Source: Bacteroidales bacterium GP2 (lineage in GTDB: Bacteria; Bacteroidota; Bacteroidia; Bacteroidales; Muribaculaceae). Taken from it: DNA of 9,343 bases. Shown piece by piece: positions 1 to 7,410 of this stretch. A program made the translations under genes and the position numbers. The stretch covers positions 1 through 9,343 of the forward strand of contig DAAJ01000047.1 of assembly GCA_001701115.1 (NCBI GenBank), read 5' to 3'. Position 1 is the first letter of the stretch. Each line of letters starts with the position of its first letter. The notes under the pieces were generated by a model. The model saw nothing but the letters and a program-made list of their open reading frames with translations. It was not told the DNA's origin and ran no database searches.

Positions 1-50
1 TTTTCCGCGAGGTATGAACCCGCCATTTCAATTGACAGGGTACCGTCGAA
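1..50 (-). other. Calycin-like domain 3, cut by the window edge (from residue 2403)
   Basis: Only the first strand is present: FDGTLSIEMAGSYLAE, the same as the start of domain 2. Bases 1-29 are identical to 415-443. The number of further copies, and whatever ends the protein, lies outside the window. Confidence 0.75.
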
Positions 51-3000
51 ATCATTCCATTCGTCCGATGGTTCCGGACCGGGATTAGGATTCTCCTCTG
101 GTTTGCGGGTGCCGTTGAACTCAACATTAATTTCAATTCCCTCCCAGAGCACCTGGATTGTCATCTGTGCCTTGCCGTCGGCATCAACTGTGCCTTTGAG
201 GTTAATATCGGCAATTATTTCTCCGTCAAGGAATGACATCTGCGGAACAAATCCGGAGTAGTTCGTCACTCCGTTTTCTTCGCTTACATTCACATCTTCC
301 ACAACAATGTCGCCGAGCGCAAGCACTGTTCCGTCAAGGTCAATGCTGAAATCGGGCAGCTTGAATGTGCATTTGCCGTTGACTGGCTCGGTGATGTAGA
401 CAGTCGCGGGTTGGTTTTCCGCGAGGTATGAACCCGCCATTTCGATTGAAAGGGTGCCGTCGAAGCTGTTCCATTTCTCTGTAGGTTCAGGACCGGGGTT
501 AGGGTTCTCCTCCGAGGTACGGACTCCGTTGAACTCAACATTAATTTCAATTCCTTCCCAAAGCACCTGGATTGTCATGTGTGCGTTGCCTTCGGCATCG
601 GTTGTGCCTGTAAGCGTCACATCAGCAACTATCGAGCCGTCGGCAAGTTCAAGACCTTTCACATCGCCGGCATAAGTATAGCCGCCTTTTCCGTCGGGGG
701 TCATGGTAACGTTTTCAACAACAATGTCGCCAAGCGATGCGGGACCGTCACCGAGGTCAAGGCTGAAATCCGGCAACATGAATGTGCAAGTGCCGTCATT
801 ACCTTTTTTAATGACCACTTTAGCGTCCTGACCTCCTCCGGTAAGGTCCTCACCCATCATCATGATAGTGAGTTTGCCGGAATATTCCACTGAAGTGCCC
901 TCAACAGGCTTAGGTGTTTCTTTCTTGAAGGTGAGGGTATAAGTGTGGGATGTTTCTCCGTCCTCATCAATGCCTTCCGCAGATACTTTTATGGTAACAA
1001 TGCTCTTTGCGGTATTGTAGTCAATCGAAATTGTCGCATTCGGGTTTGATGAAACCGCTGCAACAGTTCCCTCTGCGGGCATTGCCTGTGAAGTGAGGTT
1101 GTAAGAGAATTTATTAGTATCGAAGTTGTCAACCGGTGTGCCGTCAATGCTTATTGATGTCAGGCGTGAGTTTACGGGCTTGTCAAAGTTCAATGTATAT
1201 GTGTGGGTGTCCTTTCCGTCAAGGTCATTGCCTCCGCTGTTGGTGACAGTCACTGTCGCTATGCCGTTTGCAGTATCCCTTGCCACTCTCACAGTTGCCC
1301 TGCCGCTGCCCGTCATGGCTGTACCGGCAATCTCGCTCTGCGCGGGAAGCGCTCCGGCGAGTGTGTACTCAAACTTGTCCTTGTCAAATTCCGGCACATC
1401 CTCGCCGCGCACCTTGAGGGAAGCGAGGCGGCTGAAATACGGGAGGTCGAAATGCAGGGTATAGGTAGTGGTGGAAGCATTGTTGCCCTCGGCATCGCCG
1501 CTGTTTGTAACGGTGATGGTTACAGTAGCAGTTTCCGCATCGGAAGCGATTGAATAGGTGGATTTGCCGCTACCCTGGTTGAGCTGCACTCCGATCTGGT
1601 CGGTTGCGGGCATCTGTCCGGAAACTGTATATTCGCTCTTGGCAGCACTGAAACCCGGAATAGCTTTCCCGCCTACAGTGATTGATGAAGCGGTAGAGTA
1701 GTAGGGGAGGGCGAACTGGACAATGTAAACGTGGCTTGTCTTTCCGTCAATGTCCTTGTGCCCGCCGTTTGTCACGGTTATAGTGGCTTTTGCCTTTGAG
1801 CGGTCAAATGCTGTTCGTGCAGCGGGAGTGCCTGAGGCTTTCCTGAATGTGTAGCTGAACAGCTTGTTGGCTGCATCATCAGTATCCGGCAACAGTCCGG
1901 CATAGTTAACCGGAGTGACGCCGTCCTGCGGCAGACTCGTAAATTCCTCTCCACCGATGGCAAGCGCCTCAAGCCGGCTGAAGTACGGGAGGTCGAAATG
2001 AAGCGTGTACACTGTGGTGGAAGCATGGTTGCCCTCGGCATCACCGCTGTTTGTAACGGTAATGGTTACAGTAGCAGTCTCCGCATCGCTCTCCACACTG
2101 TATGTGGATTCACCGTTACCCTTGCTGAGTTCAACCCCGACATTCTCTTGTGACGGCATCTGCCCGGACAGGGTGTACTCGTATTTGTTGGATGCGAAGT
2201 CCGGTATATTCTCTCCGTCAACTGTTATGGATGACGCTGTTGACAGATATGGCAGAGTGAACTGGACAATGTAAACGTGGCTTGTCTTGCCGTCGGTGTC
2301 TTTCTGCCCTCCGTTTGTCACCGTTATCCTTGCGGTCGCGTTGTTGCGGTCAACCGTAACGTTTGCCGCCGGAGTGCCGGAACCTTTCTTGAAAGTGTAG
2401 CCGAACAGCTCTCGGACAGCTTCATCGCTATCCGGCATGAATCCGGAGTAAACAACAGGCGTTTTGCCGTCCTGCGGAAGTTCTGCAACAGCCTCTCCAC
2501 CGATAGCAAGCGCCTCAAGCCGGCTGAAATACGGGAGGTCGTAATGCAGCGTGTACACTGTGGTGGAAGCGTTGTTGCCCTCGGCATCGCCGCTGTTTGT
2601 CACTGTGATAGTGATGGTTGCAGTGTCAATATCGCTCTCCACGCTATATGAGGCTTCACCGTTGCCCTTGCTGAGTTCCACCTCGACATTGCCTTGTGCC
2701 GGCATCTGCCCGGGCACGGTGTACTCTAAGGTTCCGGGAGCAAAATCAGGAATAATTTCACCGTCGACAGTGATTGATGTGGCGGTGGAAAGGTACGGCT
2801 GCGTGAACTGTACGATGTAAGCGTGGCTTGTCTTGCCGTCAGTGTCTTTCTGCCCGCCGTTTGTCACTGTTATCCTTGCAATAGCATTGTCCCTGTCAAT
2901 AACCACATTTGCCGCCGGAGTGCCGGAACCTTTCTTGAAGGTGTAGCCGAACAGCTCCCTGACAGCCTCATCGCTTTCCGGCATGAATCCGGAGTAAACA

Positions 3001-6000
3001 ACAGGCGTTTTGCCGTCCTGCGGAAGTTCTGCAACAGCCTCTCCGCCGATAGCAAGCGCCTCAAGCCGGCTGAAATAGGGAAGAGAGTACTGCACAGTGT
3101 AGGTGTGGCTGCTCTCGCCGTCAATATCCGGTTGAGTGTTTGACACAACCACTGTTACCAACGCTTTTTCAACATCATAGCTTCTCTTGGTCTCTGCTTT
3201 TCCCGCACTGTTGCTTCCGCGGATAACAGTTGCGGTTATTGCAGGGGTTGCGGGCATCTGCGCGTCAACAGTGTAACTGAAAGTGTTTCTGTTGAAGTTC
3301 GGGATTGCATATCCGCTGATAACCAACGATTCGAGGCGCGAGTAGAAAGGCGCGTCATATTTCAGGATATATGTATGCGAAGAGAGCCCGTCAACGTCCG
3401 GTTTTTCATTGCTCACCGTCAGGGTTGCGGTCACTGTCTCCATTGTCACTGTGAGCTCTTTGCTGATTGTGCCCGCAGTCTGCTCAGGGAACACAAGCGA
3501 ATTAAGGATACCTTCCTCTGTTTCAGGTCGCTTTGGAATCTGACCGGGAACAGTGATATTGATTTTTTCGCCGGTTTCCTCAAATGTGTCAATCTTTGTG
3601 CCGTCCGGGGCATTGATTGCCGCGAGGCGGGAATAATAGGGGAGGAAGTGCAGGATATATGTGCGCTCGTCCTCACCGTCGCTGTTGGAAATTTCATTGC
3701 TCACAAGAATCGTGACAATAGCGGCATTCCGGTCTATAGAAATGTCAATTTTTGTGCCGTCTGCTTTATTGTCGTCATATTCAAGCACTTTGCAAACAAT
3801 CTGGTCGGGGCTTTCAATTACCGCCGAGGAGATGTTATACTCAAGTTCTTCTGAATCAAAACCGGGTATTGCAGCACCGTTTATTGTTATGCTCTCAAGC
3901 GATACAGAGCGGTTGTCATACGTGCGTTGGTTGAAAATGAATGTGTAGGTATGTGATGCCTCTCCGTCATAGTCACTGCCTCCATCAGGATTGACGAGGG
4001 TGACTGTCAGTTTTGGCTCCTTGTCTTCATATTCATTGCCAACAATTTCGGTTTCAACCTTAAGCTCCTTATTGTCAAACCATTCAAAATTTATGCGGTC
4101 AAGAATGTTTTCGTCATGTCGGTAGCCGTTTACCGTATATTCATACCGCTTAGAGTTAAATGCCGGGGTTAATGCAAGCACTCTGTTGCCCGCGGCATTC
4201 ATAATTGAGATTCCTTTCGGGCGGGAGATGCTTACCGGTGCGAACTTCAGGGTGTATTCATGCGATTTCTTTCCGTCATAGTCAGCACCCTCGGAATTGG
4301 TTACAGTAAGCGTTCCTGTGCCTGCTTCGGTGTTCAGGGCAATTTTGCATGTCTGGTTTCCGTCCGGGAGGATATATTCCGGCTTGATGTCAGCAACTTC
4401 CGGCATAGGCAGCGGGCGGCTTGAAATATCGATTGTATTGCCGGTCGCGTCCACCGGATAAGTCTCTCCGCCGATTGTCACTCCGTTGATACGTGAGGAA
4501 ACAGGAGATTGGTAAATGAGGGTGTACTCCTTGGTCACCGGCGTAAATCCGTCAGCGTTTTCAACTGTCACGGTTATGCTCGGATGGTCTATGTCAGTTA
4601 CCTCAGATACGCTTTTGAGTGTCACACTTCCGCTTATCCGGCTTGATGCGCCGGTAACGCTCACCGGTTTGGTGTCATTGCCATACTCGGCATCAATCGT
4701 GATTTGAGTCTGATTCTCATTCACATGCACCGAGTTGCCGTCAGCAAGCTCCAGACCGCTTATCTCAGCTTTATACGGCAGGAATACAAGGGTGTAGGTG
4801 TTGTTTTTATCGGGAATCGTAGGATGTGGAATAGTCAGCGTAAGATTAGGCTCATCATTTGTGCCGCCACGCTCGCTGAGTTTAAAATCAGTAATCTCTT
4901 TGCCATTTGCTACAATGCTGAAATAGTCTTTGACGCTTGTAAACGGCAATCCGGTAGTGATAGTTGCTCCGTTGCCATAAGCATTGCCCTCTGCCGGGGT
5001 AAATTCTTCAGCGCCGATGCTGATTTTATTCAGCTCAATGTCGGCTGGCGTGTCGTAGACAAGGATGTAGGTGTTTGTCAGTGGACCGCCTATTGCGTCA
5101 GTATTGGTTACGGTGACTTTTATTTCCGGATTTTCCGGGTCTTTTACTGTATCATCTATTTTCACATCTACCGATCCGCTGGTTGCTTTATTACAAACAG
5201 GTTTCTTCGGATGGTTTGCTGCATTGTATTCAACATCTGTTTTTATCTTGTTCCCGGTTTCCTTGGTTATGTTCAGCGTTTTGCTTCCAACCGTAATTTT
5301 CTGTAATTCCGCTTTATACGGGAGGAATACAAGGGTGTAGGTGTTATTGGCGCCAGGAATTGTCGGATGCGGGATTGTCAAAGTAAGTTTAGGTTCATCG
5401 TTTGTGCCTTCACGCTCGCTGAGAGTGAATTCATTGACTTGCTCACCCTCTATGCTGAATTTATTCAGGTCATTGGTGAATGGCAATCCTGTAGTGATAG
5501 TTGCTCCGTTGCCATAACCGGCGCCTTCATTAGTAAACTCGTTGCCATCGATGCTGATTTTATTCAGCTTAATGTCGGCTGGCTTGTTGTAGGCAAGGAT
5601 GTATTTTTTTTCCAGCTTTGGAACGGCATCGTTGTTGGTTACGGTTATTGTCAGCTTCGGGTCAGCAAGTTTGTCAACAGTTCCAAATCCTACTGTGGCA
5701 TTTCCGCTGGTTGCTTTGCATACCGCAGTTTTTGGTTTTGTATCATCGCTATATTCCACCCCTGCCTTAATTGTATCACCATTAACGGCTATGGTTTTGT
5801 CATTTTCAAGAGTAATGCTATCCAATTCCGCTTTATACGGCAGGAAGCCAAGGGTATAACTCTTACTGACAGTTTCATCATCCGGGTGATATACTGTCAA
5901 AGCTCCGGTAGGATAGCCATTTGTGCCGCCGCGGGTGAGTGTAGCCTCTTGATATGATTCATTATTGTTGATTGAAACATAGATAGTCTCTGTGAAAGGG

Positions 6001-7256
6001 CATTCAGTTGCAATAATAGCATCTGTTTCAAATGCCGTTCCGTTGTCCGGCTTAATTTCTTTCTCACCAATTTTAATTTTGGTAAGGTCGAATTTAATGA
6101 ATTTAAGAGTGTAAGTGTGAGATGTTTTTCCGTCAATGTCCTTAGCCTCTGCACCTTCGTTGGAGTTTGTGACTTCGATAGAAAATGTCACCTCTGTATT
6201 TGTGCGGGAATTTTCTACTTCTTTAACAGTAGCTTTAGATGAGCCGCTTGGAGAAAGAACAGTCGGTTTTACGGCATCAACGCTCGAAGGCAGTTCCTCT
6301 ACTATTACTTTATAATCGTAGCCTTCAGATGTTAATGGAACCTCAATGTTTTCCCCATTATCTAAATACTCAAGTTTGGATAATCGCGAATAATAAACCA
6401 GCTTGACACTGTCAATATATAAGCTATTTCCTTTTGTTGCTGATTTTGTATCAAAATATTCATTAGCGCTGAATATTATATTCAGCATTGTTGGTGCATT
6501 TTTAGAAACATAATCAAAAACAATAGTTTTTTTCGTCCAATCTGTAACTTCCTTGGCTTCTGTCTCTATTACAGAAGCTATTAATTCTGCATCAGGAGAA
6601 TTAGTAATAGTATCTCCGGTGGTAGTGGTTGAATAATCTCCTCCCAAAATATTCCTGTCTCGGTTTGTCATTGTAGCCGTTTTAGGGCTACCTGATGTAG
6701 TAATTGTCACTGGTACACTTGCTTGTGTCCAAGTGCCTTTCCAAAGATATGCAATAAATGATGCGTTCTCCGTTTTCTCATTGCCGTTATACTCTCTTTT
6801 ATACATAAATGAAACTGCATCCGGCTTGTGTGTGAAGTTTATACCTCCCCATGTTCCTCCGTCATGAGTTGAAGCATTAGTTCCCTCAGCAGTGGACCAT
6901 GTAGTTCCTAAAGTCACATATCCTGGCACTACTCTGGTTATACCCATAGCTCCTGTTTCCTCGTTAAAGACTTTTACAGCATTAGTGGATTTATATCCGG
7001 TGGTTTTTTCCCCCATCTCTTTTTTCCCGGTTCCAGCCAAAAAGCCGGAAGTAATACCCATGACATGAGATATGCACCAGTTTTTTGGGTTTTGTCCAAT
7101 GGTTTTATTCCCATACCCACCAGTCCATGGTGTACATGTGCTCCATGTTCCCTCAAAATCATTGTTTTCTATCTGCTGTGCATGGGTGGTGAAGGATGCG
7201 CCCAAGAGCATGGCGGCGGTGCATAGCGACGATGCAAATATCTTAAATCGTGACAT
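1..7256 (-). CDS. Giant secreted multidomain repeat protein (PCMD-like, about 20 beta-sandwich modules, at least 3 calycin-like domains), 3' end missing
   Basis: I translated this strand from 7256 leftwards and found no stop for 2,418 codons; the frame is still open at the window edge, so the C-terminus is unknown. The start is firm: an in-frame TAG sits two codons upstream (7263-7265) and the first residues form a signal peptide. There is no Shine-Dalgarno motif. Domain order is signal peptide 1-26, a PCMD-like domain about 27-291, about 20 tandem beta-sandwich modules 292-2115, then calycin-like domains at 2123-2244, 2265-2382 and from 2403. Most modules end in a strand of the type D-x-D-G-x-x-S-H-T-Y-T-L-x-F followed by the junction PYFSRL. 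No enzymatic motif was seen. Export to the periplasm or cell surface follows from the signal peptide; a binding, adhesive or scaffold role is inferred from the architecture. Whether a T9SS C-terminal domain or other anchor exists cannot be judged. Confidence 0.93.
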   Translation of the reverse strand, partial: MSRFKIFASSLCTAAMLLGASFTTHAQQIENNDFEGTWSTCTPWTGGYGNKTIGQNPKNWCISHVMGITSGFLAGTGKKEMGEKTTGYKSTNAVKVFNEETGAMGITRVVPGYVTLGTTWSTAEGTNASTHDGGTWGGINFTHKPDAVSFMYKREYNGNEKTENASFIAYLWKGTWTQASVPVTITTSGSPKTATMTNRDRNILGGDYSTTTTGDTITNSPDAELIASVIETEAKEVTDWTKKTIVFDYVSKNAPTMLNIIFSANEYFDTKSATKGNSLYIDSVKLVYYSRLSKLEYLDNGENIEVPLTSEGYDYKVIVEELPSSVDAVKPTVLSPSGSSKATVKEVENSRTNTEVTFSIEVTNSNEGAEAKDIDGKTSHTYTLKFIKFDLTKIKIGEKEIKPDNGTAFETDAIIATECPFTETIYVSINNNESYQEATLTRGGTNGYPTGALTVYHPDDETVSKSYTLGFLPYKAELDSITLENDKTIAVNGDTIKAGVEYSDDTKPKTAVCKATSGNATVGFGTVDKLADPKLTITVTNNDAVPKLEKKYILAYNKPADIKLNKISIDGNEFTNEGAGYGNGATITTGLPFTNDLNKFSIEGEQVNEFTLSEREGTNDEPKLTLTIPHPTIPGANNTYTLVFLPYKAELQKITVGSKTLNITKETGNKIKTDVEYNAANHPKKPVCNKATSGSVDVKIDDTVKDPENPEIKVTVTNTDAIGGPLTNTYILVYDTPADIELNKISIGAEEFTPAEGNAYGNGATITTGLPFTSVKDYFSIVANGKEITDFKLSERGGTNDEPNLTLTIPHPTIPDKNNTYTLVFLPYKAEISGLELADGNSVHVNENQTQITIDAEYGNDTKPVSVTGASSRISGSVTLKSVSEVTDIDHPSITVTVENADGFTPVTKEYTLIYQSPVSSRINGVTIGGETYPVDATGNTIDISSRPLPMPEVADIKPEYILPDGNQTCKIALNTEAGTGTLTVTNSEGADYDGKKSHEYTLKFAPVSISRPKGISIMNAAGNRVLALTPAFNSKRYEYTVNGYRHDENILDRINFEWFDNKELKVETEIVGNEYEDKEPKLTVTLVNPDGGSDYDGEASHTYTFIFNQRTYDNRSVSLESITINGAAIPGFDSEELEYNISSAVIESPDQIVCKVLEYDDNKADGTKIDISIDRNAAIVTILVSNEISNSDGEDERTYILHFLPYYSRLAAINAPDGTKIDTFEETGEKINITVPGQIPKRPETEEGILNSLVFPEQTAGTISKELTVTMETVTATLTVSNEKPDVDGLSSHTYILKYDAPFYSRLESLVISGYAIPNFNRNTFSYTVDAQMPATPAITATVIRGSNSAGKAETKRSYDVEKALVTVVVSNTQPDIDGESSHTYTVQYSLPYFSRLEALAIGGEAVAELPQDGKTPVVYSGFMPESDEAVRELFGYTFKKGSGTPAANVVIDRDNAIARITVTNGGQKDTDGKTSHAYIVQFTQPYLSTATSITVDGEIIPDFAPGTLEYTVPGQMPAQGNVEVELSKGNGEASYSVESDIDTATITITVTNSGDAEGNNASTTVYTLHYDLPYFSRLEALAIGGEAVAELPQDGKTPVVYSGFMPDSDEAVRELFGYTFKKGSGTPAANVTVDRNNATARITVTNGGQKDTDGKTSHVYIVQFTLPYLSTASSITVDGENIPDFASNKYEYTLSGQMPSQENVGVELSKGNGESTYSVESDAETATVTITVTNSGDAEGNHASTTVYTLHFDLPYFSRLEALAIGGEEFTSLPQDGVTPVNYAGLLPDTDDAANKLFSYTFRKASGTPAARTAFDRSKAKATITVTNGGHKDIDGKTSHVYIVQFALPYYSTASSITVGGKAIPGFSAAKSEYTVSGQMPATDQIGVQLNQGSGKSTYSIASDAETATVTITVTNSGDAEGNNASTTTYTLHFDLPYFSRLASLKVRGEDVPEFDKDKFEYTLAGALPAQSEIAGTAMTGSGRATVRVARDTANGIATVTVTNSGGNDLDGKDTHTYTLNFDKPVNSRLTSISIDGTPVDNFDTNKFSYNLTSQAMPAEGTVAAVSSNPNATISIDYNTAKSIVTIKVSAEGIDEDGETSHTYTLTFKKETPKPVEGTSVEYSGKLTIMMMGEDLTGGGQDAKVVIKKGNDGTCTFMLPDFSLDLGDGPASLGDIVVENVTMTPDGKGGYTYAGDVKGLELADGSIVADVTLTGTTDAEGNAHMTIQVLWEGIEINVEFNGVRTSEENPNPGPEPTEKWNSFDGTLSIEMAGSYLAENQPATVYITEPVNGKCTFKLPDFSIDLDGTVLALGDIVVEDVNVSEENGVTNYSGFVPQMSFLDGEIIADINLKGTVDADGKAQMTIQVLWEGIEINVEFNGTRKPEENPNPGPEPSDEWNDFDGTLSIEMAGSYLAE
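111..464 (-). other. Calycin-like domain 2 (residues 2265-2382)
   Basis: This copy lies 414 bp from the next one (string tcaacattaatttcaatt at 121 and 535). Landmarks are FDGTLSIEMAGSYLAE, CTFKLPDFSIDLDG, LALGDIVVEDV, FLDGEIIADINLKGT and again WEGIEINVEFNG. A linker rich in Pro, Glu and Asn (EENPNPGPEP) joins it to its neighbours, and the same linker sequence is used twice, so linker and domain were duplicated together. Confidence 0.7.
525..890 (-). other. Calycin-like domain 1 (residues 2123-2244)
   Basis: This follows the last beta-sandwich module through a short KKETPKPVEG linker. Landmarks are VEYSGKLTIMMMGE, a TCTFMLPDFSLDLGDG strand pair, LGDIVVENV, LADGSIVADVTLTGT and the closing WEGIEINVEFNG. 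The pattern (F-S-L-D-L-G, then x-L-G-D-I-V-V-E-x-V) fits the Bacteroidota calycin-like beta-barrel family (PF13944 type), which usually appears singly in secreted or lipoproteins of unknown function. Here it is the first of at least three tandem copies. Confidence 0.7.
1429..3066 (-). repeat. Three tandem copies of an exact 546-bp (182-codon) two-module unit
   Basis: The string cggctgaa recurs at 1429, 1975, 2521 and 3067, each exactly 546 bp apart; on the minus strand it encodes the YFSRL junction. Units are residues 1399-1580, 1581-1762 and 1763-1944. Each unit holds an A module (starts ALAIGGE, contains SLPQDG or ELPQDG, FKKGSGTPAA, ends DTDGKTSH-YIVQF) and a B module (starts SITV, contains GQMP and ELSKGNGE, ends GDAEGNNASTT-YTLHF). 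The first two copies (2521-3066 and 1975-2520) share an unbroken identical run of 68 bases (2977-3044 against 2431-2498). The lack of any length change keeps the frame and argues for recent duplication or ongoing homogenisation. Confidence 0.95.
4768..5831 (-). repeat. Older two-module tandem duplication (543 bp and 519 bp units)
   Basis: The string gctttatacgg recurs at 4768, 5311 and 5830, marking units of 543 bp (181 codons) and 519 bp (173 codons). In protein this is the recurring LPYKAEL junction at residues about 476, 649 and 830. Each unit holds two modules: one with a conserved cysteine-containing centre (AVCKATSG and PVCNKATSG), and one carrying YGNGATITTGLPFT, LSER and LTIPHPTIP. 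At DNA level the blocks around 4950-4980 and 5490-5518 are almost identical, while other parts have drifted and carry indels, so this duplication looks older than the 546-bp one. Confidence 0.85.
6384..7178 (-). other. PCMD-like N-terminal beta-sandwich domain (residues about 27-291)
   Basis: The mature N-terminus begins with the pattern 'xxIENNDFEG-W', typical of the first strand of jelly-roll carbohydrate-binding-like domains. Landmarks resemble the Bacteroidota PCMD family (putative carbohydrate metabolism domain): a Gly/Lys/Ser-Ala-Val strand near 87-97, the motif NFTHKPDAVSFMYKREY at 140-156 (compare the family's 'PFT-x-(K/R)P-x-x-x-x-x-YKY'), and a closing strand NSLYIDSVKLVYY at 277-289. 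The last strand runs straight into SRL and the first repeat module. This is pattern recognition, not a profile hit; another carbohydrate-binding-like jelly roll is possible. Aromatic residues are frequent (Trp38, 44, 60, 120, 136), which would suit glycan binding, but that is inference. Confidence 0.5.
7179..7256 (-). other. Signal peptide of the giant protein
   Basis: Residues 1-26 show a short basic n-region (Arg3, Lys5), a hydrophobic core (about residues 6-22, IFASSLCTAAMLLGASF) and a small-residue c-region ending Thr-His-Ala, with predicted signal peptidase I cleavage before Gln27-Gln28. Cys12 sits inside the hydrophobic core and is not preceded by a lipobox (residues before it are Ser-Ser-Leu), so a lipoprotein is less likely. 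Met16 could serve as a later start but would destroy the signal. Confidence 0.8.
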
Positions 7257-7329
7257 ATATCTCTACTGATTGGTTCATTTATAGCTCTCACGCGTGCGTG
7301 TATATGCGCCCGCGCAAATAATCAAGGTG

Positions 7330-7361
7330 CAAATATAGCTCCAAAAATCCATTCCTGCAAC
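7330..7361 (-). promoter_or_regulatory. Bacteroidota-type promoter of the giant gene
   Basis: Read on the minus strand, TATATTTG (7337 to 7330) matches the -7 consensus TAnnTTTG exactly. GTTG (7361 to 7358) lies 20 bases upstream, at the position of the -33 element. Transcription would start near 7320-7324, giving a leader of about 65-70 bases. The leader contains alternating purine-pyrimidine G/C-rich sequence, including the palindrome CACGCGTG (7289-7296), and no ribosome-binding motif, which is normal for this phylum. Confidence 0.6.
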
Positions 7362-7410
7362 CCTATCCCCATTCCATCCGCCCTCTGCTATGCCTACACC
7401 ACCTCTCCGA

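Larger units (their letters stand above)
912..6383 (-). repeat. Array of about 20 cadherin-like beta-sandwich modules (residues 292-2115)
   Basis: The translated region divides into about 20 modules of 80-110 residues. The common pattern is SRL-x-S-(I/L)-x-(I/V)-x-G-x-x-(I/V)-P-x-F-x-x-x-x-x-x-Y-x-(V/L), then a mid strand around 'MP', then an alternating (A/V)-x-(I/V)-T-(I/V)-(T/V)-(V)-(T/S)-N strand, an acidic DxDG turn, and a final SHTYTLxF strand. The layout resembles the cadherin-like beta-sandwich family (PF12733 type) common in secreted bacterial proteins; the assignment is by eye. Approximate module junctions are at residues 380, 476, 565, 649, 745, 830, 920, 1005, 1110, 1210, 1300, 1398, 1490, 1580, 1672, 1762, 1855, 1944 and 2030. 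The N-terminal modules (2-8) are the most divergent and often lack the DxDG turn. Confidence 0.6.

Noticed and set aside
290..550. Short minus-strand frames rich in Arg/Ser/Thr inside the giant gene (also 1778-2044, 2324-2587, 2870-3148)
   Set aside because: They are out of frame with the long frame and have the low-complexity composition of shifted translations of the repeats.
1429..3066. CRISPR-like array or satellite DNA
   Set aside because: The repeats are 546 bp, in frame and coding, with no short repeat-spacer alternation.
3375..5957. Several open plus-strand frames of 150-200 codons (for example 3375-3854, 4704-5306, 5367-5957)
   Set aside because: They lie opposite the giant repeat gene, show no domain pattern, and recur because the repeats themselves recur. 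The minus-strand frame explains all of the region.
7179..7256. Lipoprotein signal peptide using Cys12
   Set aside because: The residues before Cys12 are Ser-Ser-Leu and it lies inside the hydrophobic core; a THA-QQ signal peptidase I site fits better.
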